Shown: positions 10,888 to 22,829, counted from the first letter of the stretch. The stretch: DNA of 64,000 bases from Mytilus californianus (GCF_021869535.1 NW_026262701.1:44829278-44893277); one strand, 5' to 3'. The notes: generated by a model from the sequence alone, not told the origin. Translations and numbers: made by a program.

Positions 10888-12270
10888 TTGACATTTAAGT
10901 GAGTGGGCTGTGGTAGAATAAGGGCACAGATACATTCCAATGAAATGTAATAGAAAATACACAGAATTGAGTGATATGTGATATAAAAGGGCACAGACAC
11001 ATTCGGGTGAGCTGTGTTAGAAAAAGGGCACAGGCATATTTGAGTGATCTGTGATAGAAAAATGAAACAGATCCATTTGATCCATTTCAGTGAAAAGGGC
11101 ACAGAAATATTTTATTGAATAGATACATTGGAGTGAGCTGTGATAGAAAAAGGCACAGGTACATCCGAGTGAGCTGTGTTCGAAAAAGACATATTTGAGT
11201 GAGTTGTGATAGGAAAATGGTACAGATACATTTGAGGTAACTGTAAGAGAAAAGGTCAGTTTACATTCGAGTGAGCTGCGATAGGAAAAGGACACCACAA
11301 AAATATAGGAGCGAGCTATGATAGGAAAATTGTACAAATACATTCGAGTGAATTGTGGTAGAAAAGGGCACAGATGCATTTGAGTGAGCTGTGATAGAAA
11401 AGGAGACTGATACAATCGAGTGAACAGTGATAGAAAAGATCAGGGAAATATTCGAGTGAGCTGCAACAGTAAAATGGTACAGATACATTCGAGTGAACTA
11501 TAATAGAGAAGGACATAGATGCATTTGAATGAGCAGTGATAGAAAAGGGCACAAATACATTTCAGCTCGAGTGAGCTGTGTTAGAAAAAAAGGCACATAT
11601 ATATTCGAATGAGCTGTGATAGAAAAATGGTACAGATATATTCGAGTGAGCTATGATATGAATATGGTAGCGATACATTTGAGTGAACTGTGATAAAAAA
11701 AAAGGTTACAAAATATTCGAGTGAGCTTTGTTTGAAACATGGTATAGACATATTCGAATGAGATGTCGTAGGAAAATAATACAGATGTATTTGCGTGGGC
11801 ACAGATATATTCGAGTAAAGTTTTAGTAAAAAAGGAACGCGGAAAAATTCTATTAAAGCTGTGATAGAAAAAGAGCACAAATATATTCAGGGGAGCCGTA
11901 ATAGAAAAAGGGCACAAATTTATGCAAGTGAGCTGTCATAGAAAAAAAATGACATTCGAGTGAGCTGTTATAGAAAAGGGCACATATACATTCGAGTGAA
12001 CTGTCACAGAAAGGGCACAGATACATTCGAGTGAGCTGTGTTTGAAAAGAACATAGATTCATTTGAATGAGCTTTGATAAAAAAAAAGAGCACTGATACA
12101 TTTGAGTGAGCTGCCAATGAAAAGGGCATATATATTTTCGAGTGAACTGTGATTGAAATGGGCACAGAAACATTCGAGTGAACTGTAATCGAAAAGGTCA
12201 CCGATACATTTGTGTGAGCCGTAATAGAAAATGGCACATATAAATCAAAGTGAGCTGTGATAGACAAAGA
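10888..12270. repeat. 36-bp minisatellite, about 37 degenerate copies
   Basis: The unit approximates GATACATTCGAGTGAGCTG followed by TGATAGAAAAGGGCACA. Spacings measured near the right end are 36, 39, 36 and 36 bp. Because 36 is a multiple of three, overlapping minus-strand frames of 75-132 codons appear, with a 12-residue peptide period like SITAHSNVSVPF. Indels of 1-3 bases move the repeat among all three frames, so no single protein is maintained and I call it noncoding. Confidence 0.9.
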
Positions 12271-13475
12271 CAACATATACCAAGGCGACAATCATTAGCC
12301 ACCCGTTAAAGAAAAGTAGACAACATGCCGAAAAGAAATCATACAGTTTACCAAATACTACACAGAAAACTAGTTTGAGTTTCAAAAACCACTCACAGAC
12401 CTGCCGTGTAATGAACTCATGTGTCCAGATAAGGAGATACAGTTTAACTTAATAGAAATATTGATGGTTCAATATCTCCTTTCTTCCAAAAAAGATTTCA
12501 TACATTTGTTTTAAATTTTTTAAGCATCTATTTACATTGAAAATTCCCTTTTTAAGAGCCAACACGGAGGAAAACTCAATTCAATGTTTTCCTTTAAATT
12601 TAATAGATGTTAAAATGACAAAATGAAAACCTAAACCAGCTGCATATAATGCTACATATCGTGTATAATACTGGTCGGTAGTATGCATGCACGTTGTTGA
12701 ACATGTGTTTATTTTGTGATAAAAGTTCATATACGGTGCAACCATAAAGTAACGCAAATAAATCTTTTGAATATCACTTTTTTATAATTTTTAAATGGCA
12801 ACTATCTGAGTTTTGTAGAATTTTTAATTAATCTACAGTATTTAGTTGATTCTAGGAATTGGAATTATTTCGTTTTCATTCAACATGTTCAACATTTCTG
12901 TCGAAATATCCAAATGCAGTGGTGCGCTTTCCAGTTAGAGGGGTTTAACACCTAAGTATGTGTATTTTTATTAATCAAATTGGGTTTTATGGAAAACTCA
13001 TTTTTGCAAACTTGGATGATTGCTTTGTTTTTAAACTAAAAAAGTTGTTTACTTGATAATAATTTGCACTAGTACATGTAGTGAATCGATTTTATACCAA
13101 AACATTCATTTTGATATGTATCTATGACAAAAGACTGATAGCTACGTCGTTTGTTAATCTGTGTAGCACGGTTGTTCGCTCAATTACGTATACCATACGT
13201 ACATGTATATATTATAAACTATCACGTCAGGTCCAGTCTTCTTTTTCGACTACAGCGAAATCGATTGTGTTTTATAGTGAACTGCTAGACACTTTGCTTG
13301 CCGCCAGTTAAGATATGCACTATTGATGTTTTACCTACTCAGAAGCTGCTTATTACATAATCAAAACAATACAAAATGCTCTATATCAAATGCTACTGAA
13401 TAATGATGAAATTACTTTACTTTGATTCACTTATCTCTTTATCCAGAATTTGACGCATGGCTACCACAAGCTTTC
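12271..13475. other. No recognisable gene
   Basis: AT-rich DNA. The frame at 13081-13311 has no ATG context, domain or repeat partner that I recognise. Confidence 0.6.
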
Positions 13476-13479
13476 ATTA

Positions 13480-13720
13480 TCCTCTAGCTAAATGCTGATC
13501 TTGTCTCCGGTGTAGCCAATTATAGCTCGGCCGCAACAGTTTGTTCTCCTCCAGGTGAAATGAGGCTGGCTGATTATCCGATCTCTGTTGTGTCCAGATC
13601 AGATATACGTTTGCTCTTCGACCAATTGGCATTCTTATATCATAGCCTAGCCATCTAAACCGTCGTTTCTTTATATAATCTGTGATGTTCGTGCAATTCC
13701 AAGTTATTAGTTTTTGCTGA
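13480..13720 (-). pseudogene. LINE ORF2 C-terminal fragment
   Basis: The minus-strand frame within 13477-13863 contains ITDYIKKRRFRWLGYDIRMP, then RANVYLIW. This is the typical post-RT segment of non-LTR retrotransposons (the RRxRWLGHxxRM and L.W motif). It then ends in a short C-terminal piece. The N-terminal 60 codons of the frame are not recognisable. No RT or endonuclease domain is nearby, so it is a short 5'-truncated relic. Confidence 0.75.
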
Positions 13721-13864
13721 CGTTGAATTTGCTGCAACGATACTATCTGAAAAAAAATATAAAAGTCTTTACAAGACGTGGTCAATGTTAAAGACTTTAC
13801 TGACGATAATAAGATAGCTAAACCTATGCAAGACCAACATTGTCGTACGTTGTAAAAACACATT

Positions 13865-14204
13865 ATCTAACCTTTAAAACTAATATCTATCTTATCTTAT
13901 AAAAAATAGCAGACAGTGCAAAAAACATAAGGACATTTTAAGACGAGACATAACTGAATAACGGATCTGATTAAATTCACAACAAAAACAATCCGATATA
14001 AATAGGTAATATAAATACAGACAATGAATACGATGTGGTGCATATCTTTAGTTGTTGAGAATAGTATTTTCTTCTAAAACACCGATATTCTAAAAAAATA
14101 AAACCACCAATAAATGGTCCTATTGCTTTCTATGTTAAATTCCTTGATTTCAAGCTTTCTTGCTCTTTCGTTTTAAGTTCAAATAAAGTGACACTCATTC
14201 CATG
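13865..14204. other. No recognisable gene
   Basis: AT-rich interval between the LINE fragment and the SINE fragment. No coding, repeat or RNA signal was seen. Confidence 0.5.
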
Positions 14205-14345
14205 TCAAAACAATATCGAAGGTCGGTGGTTTTCTCCGGGCGCTCCGGCTTCCTCCACCAATAAAAACTGGCCGCCACGAAATAGCCCAAAAGCGGTGCT
14301 TAAAAGTGGCGTTAAAACACCAAAAATCAAATCAAATCAAAACAA
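14205..14345 (+). mobile_element. SINE 3' fragment without its tRNA-like head
   Basis: The sequence from CGAAGGTCGGTGGTTTTCTC to GTGGCGTTAAAACACC, ending in an ATCAAATCAAATCAA tail, matches the reverse complement of about 22480-22575. There it is the body and tail of a tRNA-derived SINE. The tRNA-like part is missing here. Confidence 0.75.
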
Positions 14346-14635
14346 TACTCGCTGCTTACCCTTGCTGGAAAAATCATACCTTTAAATGCCCTTCTGATTC
14401 AATTTCATACAATTTTTTTATTATTTAATATAATCATTCAACAAAGGTTCTACAATGATCCACAGTCATTCAGATTTCATTTGATACCAAAATTACCCAA
14501 ATTATTTACAAATTTTAAAAGTTACAGCTATGCGTAGGAAGTATTTTGTATGAAATATGTACTTCTTTCTTGTATGTTCTTTCAGATCGGGCCCGAATTA
14601 GTGGTTCTATACCTAAAAAAGTACAAATATTAAAC

Positions 14636-15380
14636 ATGGCTAAAATAAGATATAGTGAAAACCTGTGCCTTAGATTTCTGTATCTACTTTGTTCAATATA
14701 CGTCGCTTTTACATATCTATCGTAGCATTTTGTCCAAAGAAATGTTTTGGAATTCTATTCTAAGCCATTTAAATGTACGAGGTTTAAAAACTGTGAAAAT
14801 GATAAACACAGAAATATTAGTGTAAGCTGTAAACAAACTATATCTAGAAATGAAAGATAACAATCTTTTCAAAAACTGCAATTTGTGGAAACATCTGACT
14901 CGACAGTTTATATGCTATCTGATTATTTCATCACAAATATAGAAGAATGAAAGAATAATATCAGTACTAGTATTAGTTGGTAAGAAAAAATACCTAAATA
15001 TAAATACTTTAAATGTTGCTTTCGTCTACAAGAAGGCACACAAATTGAAATTCAGTCAACACAAAAATATGTGTATCAGTCGGATGCAGACAGTCCTCGT
15101 GGTCGAGTGCAACTTTCATGTCCAATATCAACATGATCAATGGAATCAATATCGAAGGAGTATCAATTATAACTGATATTAACAGAAATTGTCACAAATA
15201 TGACAAACATTATATTCCTGTACAACCATTGCAGGGTTCATTAGCTGTATGCCGCGGTACCGTTATCTATGGATCCCTGTCTGCTGACCTGCTACTGGAA
15301 TGGTTTGAAGTTCAATGATTCTTTTAAGTTGGAAAGATTGTAACGAATACATTTGAACTGAATAAGGACGCAATGAAATT
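14636..15380 (+). pseudogene. GT92 family member, copy B, decayed
   Basis: It starts at ATG 14636, with a hydrophobic YLLCSIYVAFTYLS segment that ends in a stop exactly where copies A and C continue. Beyond it, frames give FVQRNVLEFYSKPF, NCENDK, ETSDSTVYMLSDYFI and FKCCFRLQEG with several stops and shifts. The distal part (15118-15318) reads EGVSIITDINRNCHKYDKHY, then LAVCRGTVIYGSLSADLLLE and WFEVQ before a stop. The last ~100 coding bases and the following flank are deleted, joining LNKDAMK-like sequence directly to a 3' flank that in C lies at about 57735. It is the most decayed of the three paralogues. Confidence 0.8.
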
Positions 15381-16446
15381 ATTACAAGTGATACACATCT
15401 ATATCAGTTCAATAATTGTTATAGTGAGTTCTGACTGTTTCTGATATGTTCACAGCGTAAGGACCAAAATGGTATTGGAAGAGGCTGGGAAGCCTTTCAG
15501 AGAATACGAAAGTTTTGTTGCTTGCAAAAAAATGTTTTGTGACTTGGTTAACGATGATAGTCACACTATATCTATCATACAGTTTTTAATGTCATGTTCC
15601 AACTTATATTGTACTTTTTCTACAGAATATGTGTAACTTTGAAGTTAATACAAAACATTCATTTACGTTTATTCAATCGAATTAGGCATCAAACAAAACA
15701 TTACACATATCTGTTTACTTCAATACGTGTTTAATTGACAATGTAAGTTCAATGGCTAGTGAATACTGATGTTAACCAAATACCCTCCACTGAAACAGAT
15801 ATCATAACAAAAACTTTAACATCATTCAAAAATATTCAAACCACGCCACATTTTCACGTGTATGTTTTCTACTCTAGTCAGGAGCGTCGTAAAAACATAA
15901 ACGGTACCACTTTTGAATGCACCAGATGCTCAGTTCGACAATTAATGTCTCTGCAGTGATACTCGAGTCCAAAATATTTGAATATCCAAAATACAAATGT
16001 TTACGAGCGGATCATTTTTATTTTGTTGATGTAGATCTTTGATAGTCTATAGTAGACTAGTGTTTTAGCTTTATTTTACTCGGGGCGATCCGGAGCATGA
16101 CATATTACTTTGAAAACATTTTATCATTTGCGACAGTATTATGACCTCTACATGACCTTTTGTGTCTCGTTGTCGTATCTCAAATCCCCTTTTTTGCTTA
16201 CACATTTAGCATTGAAATTTAATTTACTACTAACCGTTTAAAAATATACAAAAAGTACAGAAAAAGGCAACCCTGAAATATTAATACCCAGGCCCTAAGA
16301 TGCATTAGGGTAAATAAATTATATGAACATTACTTATGCTTCTATGTTTATTGATAAGAAGATGACAATTTATTTTCGTTTAACTAAAAACATTCATCAA
16401 TGACTCAAGGCTTATAATTTTGTACTCCATTTTCCTCTTACCATTG

Positions 16447-16700
16447 GTTGCACTTTGTAAATATAGTTGATTAATAACCACGCCTCTTATAGAGAGATAC
16501 TTAAAGTTCAAAGATATAATTTGTTTTGTTTACCAATTGGTTCCCTGATTTGATCTCCGTTTTTAATGTCATAAATACACACACATTGGGAATTTTACCA
16601 GTTACAATTCAGTTGGATAACGGTCGGTAAGATAGAATTTAAAAGTCGACTCGAAGCAAAAGGAGGGGTAGCTCATAATGCTAAAATAATCTGAAACTCT
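16447..16700 (+). repeat. R1 repeat, copy b (no satellite)
   Basis: It begins GGTTGCACTTTGTAAATATAG, continues through ACCACGCCTCTTATAG and TTTGTTTTGTTTACCAATTG to TTGATCTCC and a GGAGGGGTAGCTC segment. In copy a the 350-bp satellite sits between the ACCACGCC and TTTGTTTTGTTTACC parts. No coding content. Confidence 0.7.
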
Positions 16701-17520
16701 TAGATGTTCAAGGCCTATATATATGTTCACAAACAAGTATCTATACTACAGGTTAGGTACTTGATGTGCTATTAAGCTAACATCATTGGAATTTAAATTA
16801 GTCATGCGACAGAAGATTGTGAATTATAAACTGTTCGACTATCAAATATTATGATAATATGACATTATGAAAACAGTGCGTGCTAGACTACGAATATGTG
16901 GTATGGATTAACATTCCTTCATTCATATTTTAAGGAGAACATAGATATTTTACTCTTGCTCAAATTTAAGTTACAATTTTTTACATTACATTTTGTAAAT
17001 GGTTTATGGTTTTTTTTTTTCTAATTAGGTGTTTGTATTTAAAAAAATACTTGCTAAAACTCATTGGTATATATAATGTTGTTTAATAAAAAAAGTATAA
17101 CAAAAATACTGACCTCCAAGGCTAATTTAAAAAAGGGAAGACCATAAAAACTGACAGCATCCAACGCTATCAATCAACAGAACAAGTGAAAAACAACAAT
17201 CATATTCCTGACGTGGTACAGGCATTTTCCGAAAAAAATATTTACATACAGGAATCATAGTTTAAAGTATGCCAGAACCATCGTAATGATTCAATTACTC
17301 AAATGTTTACATTGGTCAACAGCTATCGTATTTAAATTATGTTCATAAACAATAGCTTATGAAAGACAATCAGTACGTATATGTTACTATATTTGCATAT
17401 GAATATCAAAGCATGGTTCAATGATAGTTTTATCAAATGGTGTTCTTCCTCTCATTTTAATGTAGTTAGTGTTGCTCATTGTTTGATTTTGCTGACTGTT
17501 GATTTTCTAACTGCCCTTTT
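16701..17520. other. No recognisable gene
   Basis: AT-rich spacer with poly-T runs. No open frame of note and no repeat partner recognised. Confidence 0.5.
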
Positions 17521-17524
17521 CCTT

Positions 17525-18000
17525 AAAGGATAAGAAAATGTGGTATGATTGCCAAATAGACAACTATCACCCAAAGTTCAAATGAAGTGATTTAAACAAT
17601 TGTAGGCAACCGTAAGGTCTTCAACAATGAGAAAAAGCCCTACCGTATAGTCGGCTATAAAAGGCCCAACATGAAAAATATGAAACAATTCAATTGAGAA
17701 AAACTAACGGCCTTATTTAAAACAAAACAATTTATGAAAAGCAAAAATGACACACATGAACCAACCTCAACCACTTTACTACAGGCTCCTGACTCAGGAC
17801 AGGCACAAAACAATGTGGCAGGGGTTTTACATGTTTGTGAGCGGTCAACCATCCCCCTAACCAGGAAAGTGGTGTTACAGCACAACATAAGAACAAACTA
17901 TAAAAATCAGTTGAAAAGGGCTTAAATGATCAGATCGATACAAAGCAGGAAAAAAAAACACCCCACAAAAACACATACCAGACGTGGCAGAGTATTGCAT
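17525..18000 (+). repeat. Dispersed repeat K, copy 1
   Basis: It shares GTGGTATGATTGCCAA, AAAGTTCAAATGAAGTG, GTAGGCAACCGTA, CTTCAACAATGAGAAAAA, AACGGCCTTAT and AACATAAGAACAAACTATAA, in order, with 26125-26600. Part of its reverse complement (ACATGTTTAACCCCGCC-type, then CCTGTCC.AG.CAGGAGCC) also resembles repeats at 24.4, 28.2 and 41.4 kb. The frames at 17655-17925 are incidental. It is a non-autonomous dispersed element of unknown class. Confidence 0.7.
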
Positions 18001-19150
18001 CATTTGCGTATTATGTAATGACTTAGAATTAATTGAAATTCAAATTATTTGGCATTTGCGTTCTTTTGGTTTAGAAATGCCCTTTTCTATTTATTAATTT
18101 CATTGCATTATTGAAGAATTATGAATAAGGATTCGTCATCTCTTAAATTTTCGGTTGAATGTAATCCATCTGATCGTTGAGAATTATATTGTTCATGTGT
18201 GTATTTTCTGACTATTTTTGGGAAAGAATGTGATATAATGTTACTCGTTTTCCATATTAACGACGAACAAGTTGTTATAAAATTTAAAAAATGAGAAGTC
18301 GCAAAAGACAAACTTAACATACATATATGTCTTTTTTGTCGCTTTACCGCAAAAAATGGAGGAAGAGTTATACATGTTATATGAATAAGGAAATATAAAT
18401 ATTTGAACAAGAAATGTAATATATTTGAAACTTGTAAAAGGGAGAAAGGAAAATAAAATAAACACAGCATCTCCTTTCACTCAAGAAGAAATAACAAAAT
18501 GTGCTTTGTAGCAAATACACGTTTAATGCAGACTTTTGTAAACAAAAGTAAGAAGGTTATCAATAAGCAGCATGATAGAAATGAAACAAAATCATTTTAA
18601 TGGACTAAAGGAAAGAAAGTCAATACAAACATCATCGCGAAAAAAAAAAAAAAAAAAGACAAAAAAAGATAAAAAAAGATAATGCAACTACACGAATCTT
18701 AACGAAATTGCAGTTTTAAATACGGAACATCAAAAGAGTTAGACGGTCTTGTTCAAATAGTACTAGTGACATCTGTCATTTCACTCGTATTTAAACGAAC
18801 GATAATAACTATCTGCTTTGTCAATTAACAATGTAATTAAGATTTTTACAATAAAAGGTATACAGCATCGCCTGCTGACATAACTCTCCATCATTACAGA
18901 TCATGTCAGATAACTGGTAGAAAAATTTATATCTGATACTACTGTAGTAAATGAAAAAGAAAGTACATAACACATGCACGATCCTGCGGTCAGCACATGT
19001 CAATATTTTAAACAGTACCAACAGGAGGACATTGAAATAATTGGCAAACATATTGAAACCAGACTATTGAAATTCAGATATATGTTTAACATTAAACAAT
19101 AAAAATGCAAAAAGAAACTATTCTGAATGATGACCAGTTTATTTTGAAAA
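18001..19150. other. No gene; homopolymer A at about 18640
   Basis: AT-rich interval. Minus-strand frames (18108-18480) are low-complexity F/L/I/S-rich translations of A-rich DNA, with no domain. An A run lies at about 18641-18657, followed by two AAAAAAAGAT units. Confidence 0.6.
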
Positions 19151-19160
19151 TTATCATCTT

Positions 19161-19345
19161 TAGGTTGCACTTTGTAAATACAGCTATATCACAAACCACG
19201 CCTCTTTTGGGGAGATATATAATATTTATAGATAATTTGTTTTGTTTACGTACTGGTTCCCAGATATGATCTCTATGTTGTATCTCATAGACACATCACT
19301 TGGGAATGTTACCAGTATAAATACACATGAATAGCGGCCAGATTG
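19161..19345 (+). repeat. R1 repeat, copy c (no satellite)
   Basis: It begins GGTTGCACTTTGTAAATACA and runs through ACCACGCCTCTTTTGGGGAG and TTTGTTTTGTTTACGTACTG to TACCAGTATAAATACACATG. It is close to copy d at 48298-48480. It lies outside blocks A and B, showing that R1 is dispersed and not only part of the segmental duplication. Confidence 0.75.
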
Positions 19346-19429
19346 ATTCCGTAAAAGGAGTTCCTATGGGAAACTGCATTGTCTGTATTTACAGAAGTGC
19401 AACCTATATTGGGTAAAAAAAGAGAACAT

Positions 19430-20158
19430 ATAGAATTTTATGGAACGCCAAAACTGTCTTGTTAAGCCCATTTTCATTATATGATGTGCATTTACCTTTA
19501 TATGATGTGCATTTGTCGTTATATGATTATATGATGTGCAAACACCTTTATATGATGTGCAAATACCCTTATATGATGTGCAAATATCCTTATATGATGT
19601 GCAAACATCATTATATGATGTGCAAACATACTTATATGATGTGCATATATACTTATATGATGTGCAAATATACCTATATGATGTGCAAATGTACTTATAT
19701 GATGTGCAAACATTCTTATATGATGTGCAAACATTCTTATATGATGTGCAAATATCCTTATATGATGTGCAAATATACTTATATGATGTGCAAATGTACT
19801 TATATGATGTGCAAAGATCCTTATATGATGTGCATATATACTTATATGATGTGAAAATATACTTATATGATGTGCAAATATCCTTATATGATGTGCATTT
19901 TCCCTTTTATTATGTGCAAAAATCGTTATATGATGTGGCTGTGTCAATATATTATGTGGTTCTAATCTTATATGATGTGGTTCGATTTACTTCATTATAT
20001 GATGTCGAAACGTCATTATATGATGTGCTTTCATCGTCGTTATGGTCAATGAACATAATTACGATTAGAATGATTACTGTCTACGTCGACTCATAACTGA
20101 TTCCGATCTGCTTCTGCGGGGTAACTATACACCCGGCTCAAATCTGTAGCTATCGCTA
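19430..20158 (+). repeat. Element with 21-bp tandem array (copy 1)
   Basis: About 26 units approximating TTATATGATGTGCAAATATAC (21 bp) span 19474-20030. They are flanked by a short left end (GAATTTTATGGAACG) and a unique right end (20035-20158, with a GTCGTTATGGTCAATGAACAT segment). Both ends recur, inverted, around 42885 and 40415, so array plus ends form one element of about 730 bp. The unit is seven codons long, so frames run through it on both strands (MCKYTYM-type on plus, HHISIFA-type on minus). These are repeat artefacts. Confidence 0.85.
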
Positions 20159-20274
20159 GCGAAAGTGCAATTTATAGGGAAAATGAGACAATGCAATTTA
20201 ACAAAAATAAACGTTTCAAACATTTCGGAGGAAGATTAAGATCAATTATTACAGGAGCTAGTTGAAGAAATTTC

Positions 20275-20460
20275 CGGCTGCGGCGAAAATATTATAAAAC
20301 AAATTTTGGGGCTCTTTATAGCTTGCTATTCGGTTTGAGCAAAGGCTCCGTGTTGAAAGTCGTACTTTAAACTATAATTGTTTACTGTTTACAAATTGTG
20401 ACTTAGATGGAGAGTTGTCTCATTGGCACTCATACCACATCTTCTTATTTCTATTCATTG
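20275..20460 (+). repeat. Dispersed repeat W, 3' fragment
   Basis: It contains GGGGCTCTTTATAGCTTGCT, GCTCCGTGTTGAAAG, TTGTGACTTAGATGGAGAGT and TGTCTCATTGGCACTCATAC, ending CATCTTCTTATTTCTAT. It is the 3' part of the repeat that recurs at 20475-20775, 24371-24666 and 41383-42633. Confidence 0.75.
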
Positions 20461-20474
20461 CAAAAGACACCGTC

Positions 20475-20775
20475 AGTTTTGAAAAATATTTCATAACAAT
20501 AGCTATAAAATTATCTACTCATGCATGTCGTTTGTTGATGTAGTTCATAACTGTTTCTCGTTTCTCGTTTTTTATATAGATTAGACCGTTGGTTTTCCCT
20601 TTTGAATGGTTTTACACTATTAATTTTTTGGGGCCCTTTATAGCTTGCTGTTCGGTGTGAGCCAAGGATCCGTGTTGAAGGCCGTACTTTGACCTATAAT
20701 GGTTTAATTTTATAAATTGTGACTTGGATGGAGAGTTGTCTCATTGGCACTCATACCTCATCTTCTTATATCTAT
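20475..20775 (+). repeat. Dispersed repeat W, partial copy
   Basis: It runs from a GTCGTTTGTTGATGTAGTTC segment through CTCGTTTTTTATATAGATTA and GTTGGTTTTCCC to TGTCTCATTGGCACTCATAC and a TCTTCTTATATCTATATA end. At the CTCGTTTTTTATATAG point it is uninterrupted and so is an empty site for the insertion found in the 41-42 kb copy. Confidence 0.75.
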
Positions 20776-20779
20776 ATAA

Positions 20780-22450
20780 TATGGCGAGATGGTTTGTTTT
20801 ATAAAATGTTATTGAATAATATAAATGGTAAGATGTATAATGTAATATTGAATATGTACAGTGATGTTGAATCTAGTATATCATATAATAATTGTAATTC
20901 GGAATACTCTGCTTGTTTGTGACAATGGTGTACGACAAGGAGAAAACTTATCACCTTTCCTATTTTCTTTACTTTTGACTTTTTAACAGTAAAAATATTT
21001 CAGGACTTAAAACTATAGCAGAAGATCTGGAAAGAGAATTAGAAAATTTTTTTAAGTTTTTTATCATATTGTACGCAGATGACACGACATTGTTGGCCAA
21101 AACAGCACAGGACCTGCAGACTCAACTCAATGCCTTCCATAATTATTGTAAGGCTAGGAAATTGAAAGTAAACGTTGTCAAGCCTAAGTGTTTGGTTTTG
21201 GACGTTTTCCAAAAAATCTCCGATTTGCTTACAATGACACTAACATTGAGACAGTAAAGCAGTATAACTATTTTGGAATTGTTTTTACGAAAACAGGGAA
21301 TTTTAATATGACAAAAAAACATTTATCCGATAAGGCCTTAAAAGCCATGTACGAAGTCCTGAGAATTGGACGGATGTATCAGCTTTCTATAAAATGTCAG
21401 CTTGATGCTTTTTGGCAAAATAATCAAGCCCATTCTGTTGTATGGGTGCAAAGTTTGGGGTTTTAGAAATTATGATATATTAGAAAAAATACATTTACAA
21501 TTCTGTAAATTACTTTTAAATCTGAAATCCTCAACACCAAATTATTTGGTTTACGGGGAACTAGGTCACCATCAGGTCGACATAGGTGTGCATGAACTGA
21601 TTTTGTGTCATGGATGGATACCCCATATCCTTTGTTTTTCTATTATAGATATAAAAGTTCGAGCAGTATTATTTTGGGCAAATTTGATATCCGGAAAACA
21701 AGTAAAGTTTTCGTTTATATTATAAACTTTCTCGCCATATGAACGGTCATTATAACATGCAGACTACATGGATTCTGTTTGTCAAAAAAATATTTCAAAA
21801 TTGTGGTTTCTCATATATATATATGGGAAACACAAAACTTCATTAATAAAGATTGGTTAAAAACTGTTATAAAGCAAAGATTGTTAGACCAGTTTCTTCA
21901 GAATTGGAATTCGCTAATCCAAAATTCGTCAAAAGCTATTAACTACAAAATTGTTAAGAAAAACCAGGAATTTGATGAATATTTTAATATTTTAAACTTT
22001 AAAGATGCCGTCGTTCTCTGTCGATTTCGAACGACTAATAACAAAATGCCGATTGAAACAGGAAGGTGGCAAAACGTATTAAGAGAAAACCGTATTTGCC
22101 ATCAATGTAACAATCGACAAATTGGAGACGAATATCACTATCTATTTGAATGTACTTTTTTCGATCAAAAACGTATAGAGTATTTATCATCCTATTTTGT
22201 ACAACGACATAATACAGTTAAATTCTCTGAACTTATGTCGAGTACTCGAAAACCAGTCCTGAAGAAGCTTTGTTCATTTATAAAAAATATGAACACGTGC
22301 GCTTGTCCTGCTGGCTATTGACTTTTGTAACCTCTCTTCCTTGTTTTGAATATATTGTAAATAGTAATTGTTGTTATCTCTGTACTGATGTCATGCATTG
22401 GCTTTATGAGAATAAAGATATAGATATAGAAGCCATAATTATACCGGAAT
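20780..22450 (+). pseudogene. Non-LTR retrotransposon, RT to C-terminal half, 5'-truncated
   Basis: It starts inside the RT with a MLLNNINGKMYNVI-type segment, then GVRQGENLSPFLFSLLL around 20930 after a frameshift. The catalytic segment YADDTTLLAKTAQDLQTQLN is at about 21070. After further shifts come KQYNYFGIVFTKTG, then KPILLYGCKVWGF (21402 onward), and the longest frame, 21779-22321 (180 codons). That frame ends in a zinc-binding-like CHQCNNRQIGDEYHYLFEC motif typical of LINE C-termini. A T-rich stretch, AATAAAG and a TATAGATATAG end follow near 22430. At least four frameshifts make it inactive. I place it in a Jockey/CR1-like group by motif feel only. Confidence 0.85.
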
Positions 22451-22454
22451 GGAT

Positions 22455-22724
22455 GATTGATTGATTAATTTGTTGATTGATTGTTGTTTAACGCCACTTT
22501 CAACACTATCATGCTATTGCGTGGCGGTGAGTTTATATTGGTGGTGGAAGCCGAAGTGCCCGGAGAGAACCACCGACCTTCGGTAGGAAAACTGACAATT
22601 CTAGTCAATTAAAATTGGAGTCGAGCTTACCTGCCACGTGCCGGATTCGAACTCACAACCTAAGTGTTGACAGGCTAGTGATACAGTAGTTCGATTACTT
22701 AGACAACTCGGCCACCGAGCCCCT
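22455..22724 (-). mobile_element. tRNA-derived SINE
   Basis: On the minus strand the element begins GGGCTCGGTGGCCGAG. The A-box-like TGGCCGAGTTGTCTAAG is at 22714-22698 and the B-box-like GGTTGTGAGTTCGAATCC at 22660-22643, as in a Leu- or Ser-type tRNA with a long variable region. A non-tRNA body follows (CCGAAGGTCGGTGGTTCTC and TGGCGTTAAACAACAATC), then a TCAATCAA-type tail at 22455-22490. The body matches the headless fragment at 14205-14345. The acceptor stem does not close, so it is a SINE and not a tRNA gene. Confidence 0.85.
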
Positions 22725-22829
22725 CCCCCCTCCTCCCCGAAATGGAATGAACTTCAACTCGGTGTATTACATTTGCGTGCAGCTTTTTATTATGTTTTCG
22801 TGCATATATTTCACAGCTTCAACTAGATG

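Larger units (their letters stand above)
14575..16700 (+). repeat. Segmental duplication block B
   Basis: Same order as block A on the opposite strand: a pyrimidine-rich TTCTTTCAG acceptor-like site (about 14575-14585), GT92-B, a flank at 15390-15580, a conserved segment at 15690-15900, another at 16080-16440, and R1 from about 16447. Compared with A it lacks the 350-bp satellite and both small insertions. Compared with A and C it has lost the end of the GT92 frame. The frame at 15759-15959 lies inside the conserved noncoding segment and is not a gene. Confidence 0.75.

Noticed and set aside
11017-12291. Overlapping minus-strand frames with SITAHSNVSVPF repeats as a secreted repeat protein
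   Set aside because: The peptide moves through all three frames because of small indels, which is not compatible with a maintained protein.
19474-20030. Regular short repeats that might be called a CRISPR array
   Set aside because: The units are contiguous 21-mers with no unique spacers, the DNA is eukaryotic and there are no cas genes. The same holds for the arrays at 40546-40885, 42634-42840 and 10888-12270.
19459-20096. Long frames with MCKYTYM, YDVQISL or HHISIFA repeats as repetitive proteins
   Set aside because: The repeat unit is 21 bp, so all frames lacking stops stay open on both strands. There is no start context, signal peptide or transcript evidence, and the flanks show it is part of a dispersed element.
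22640-22724. A tRNA gene
   Set aside because: A- and B-box matches are good, but there is no closed acceptor stem, and the sequence continues into a shared SINE body and tail.
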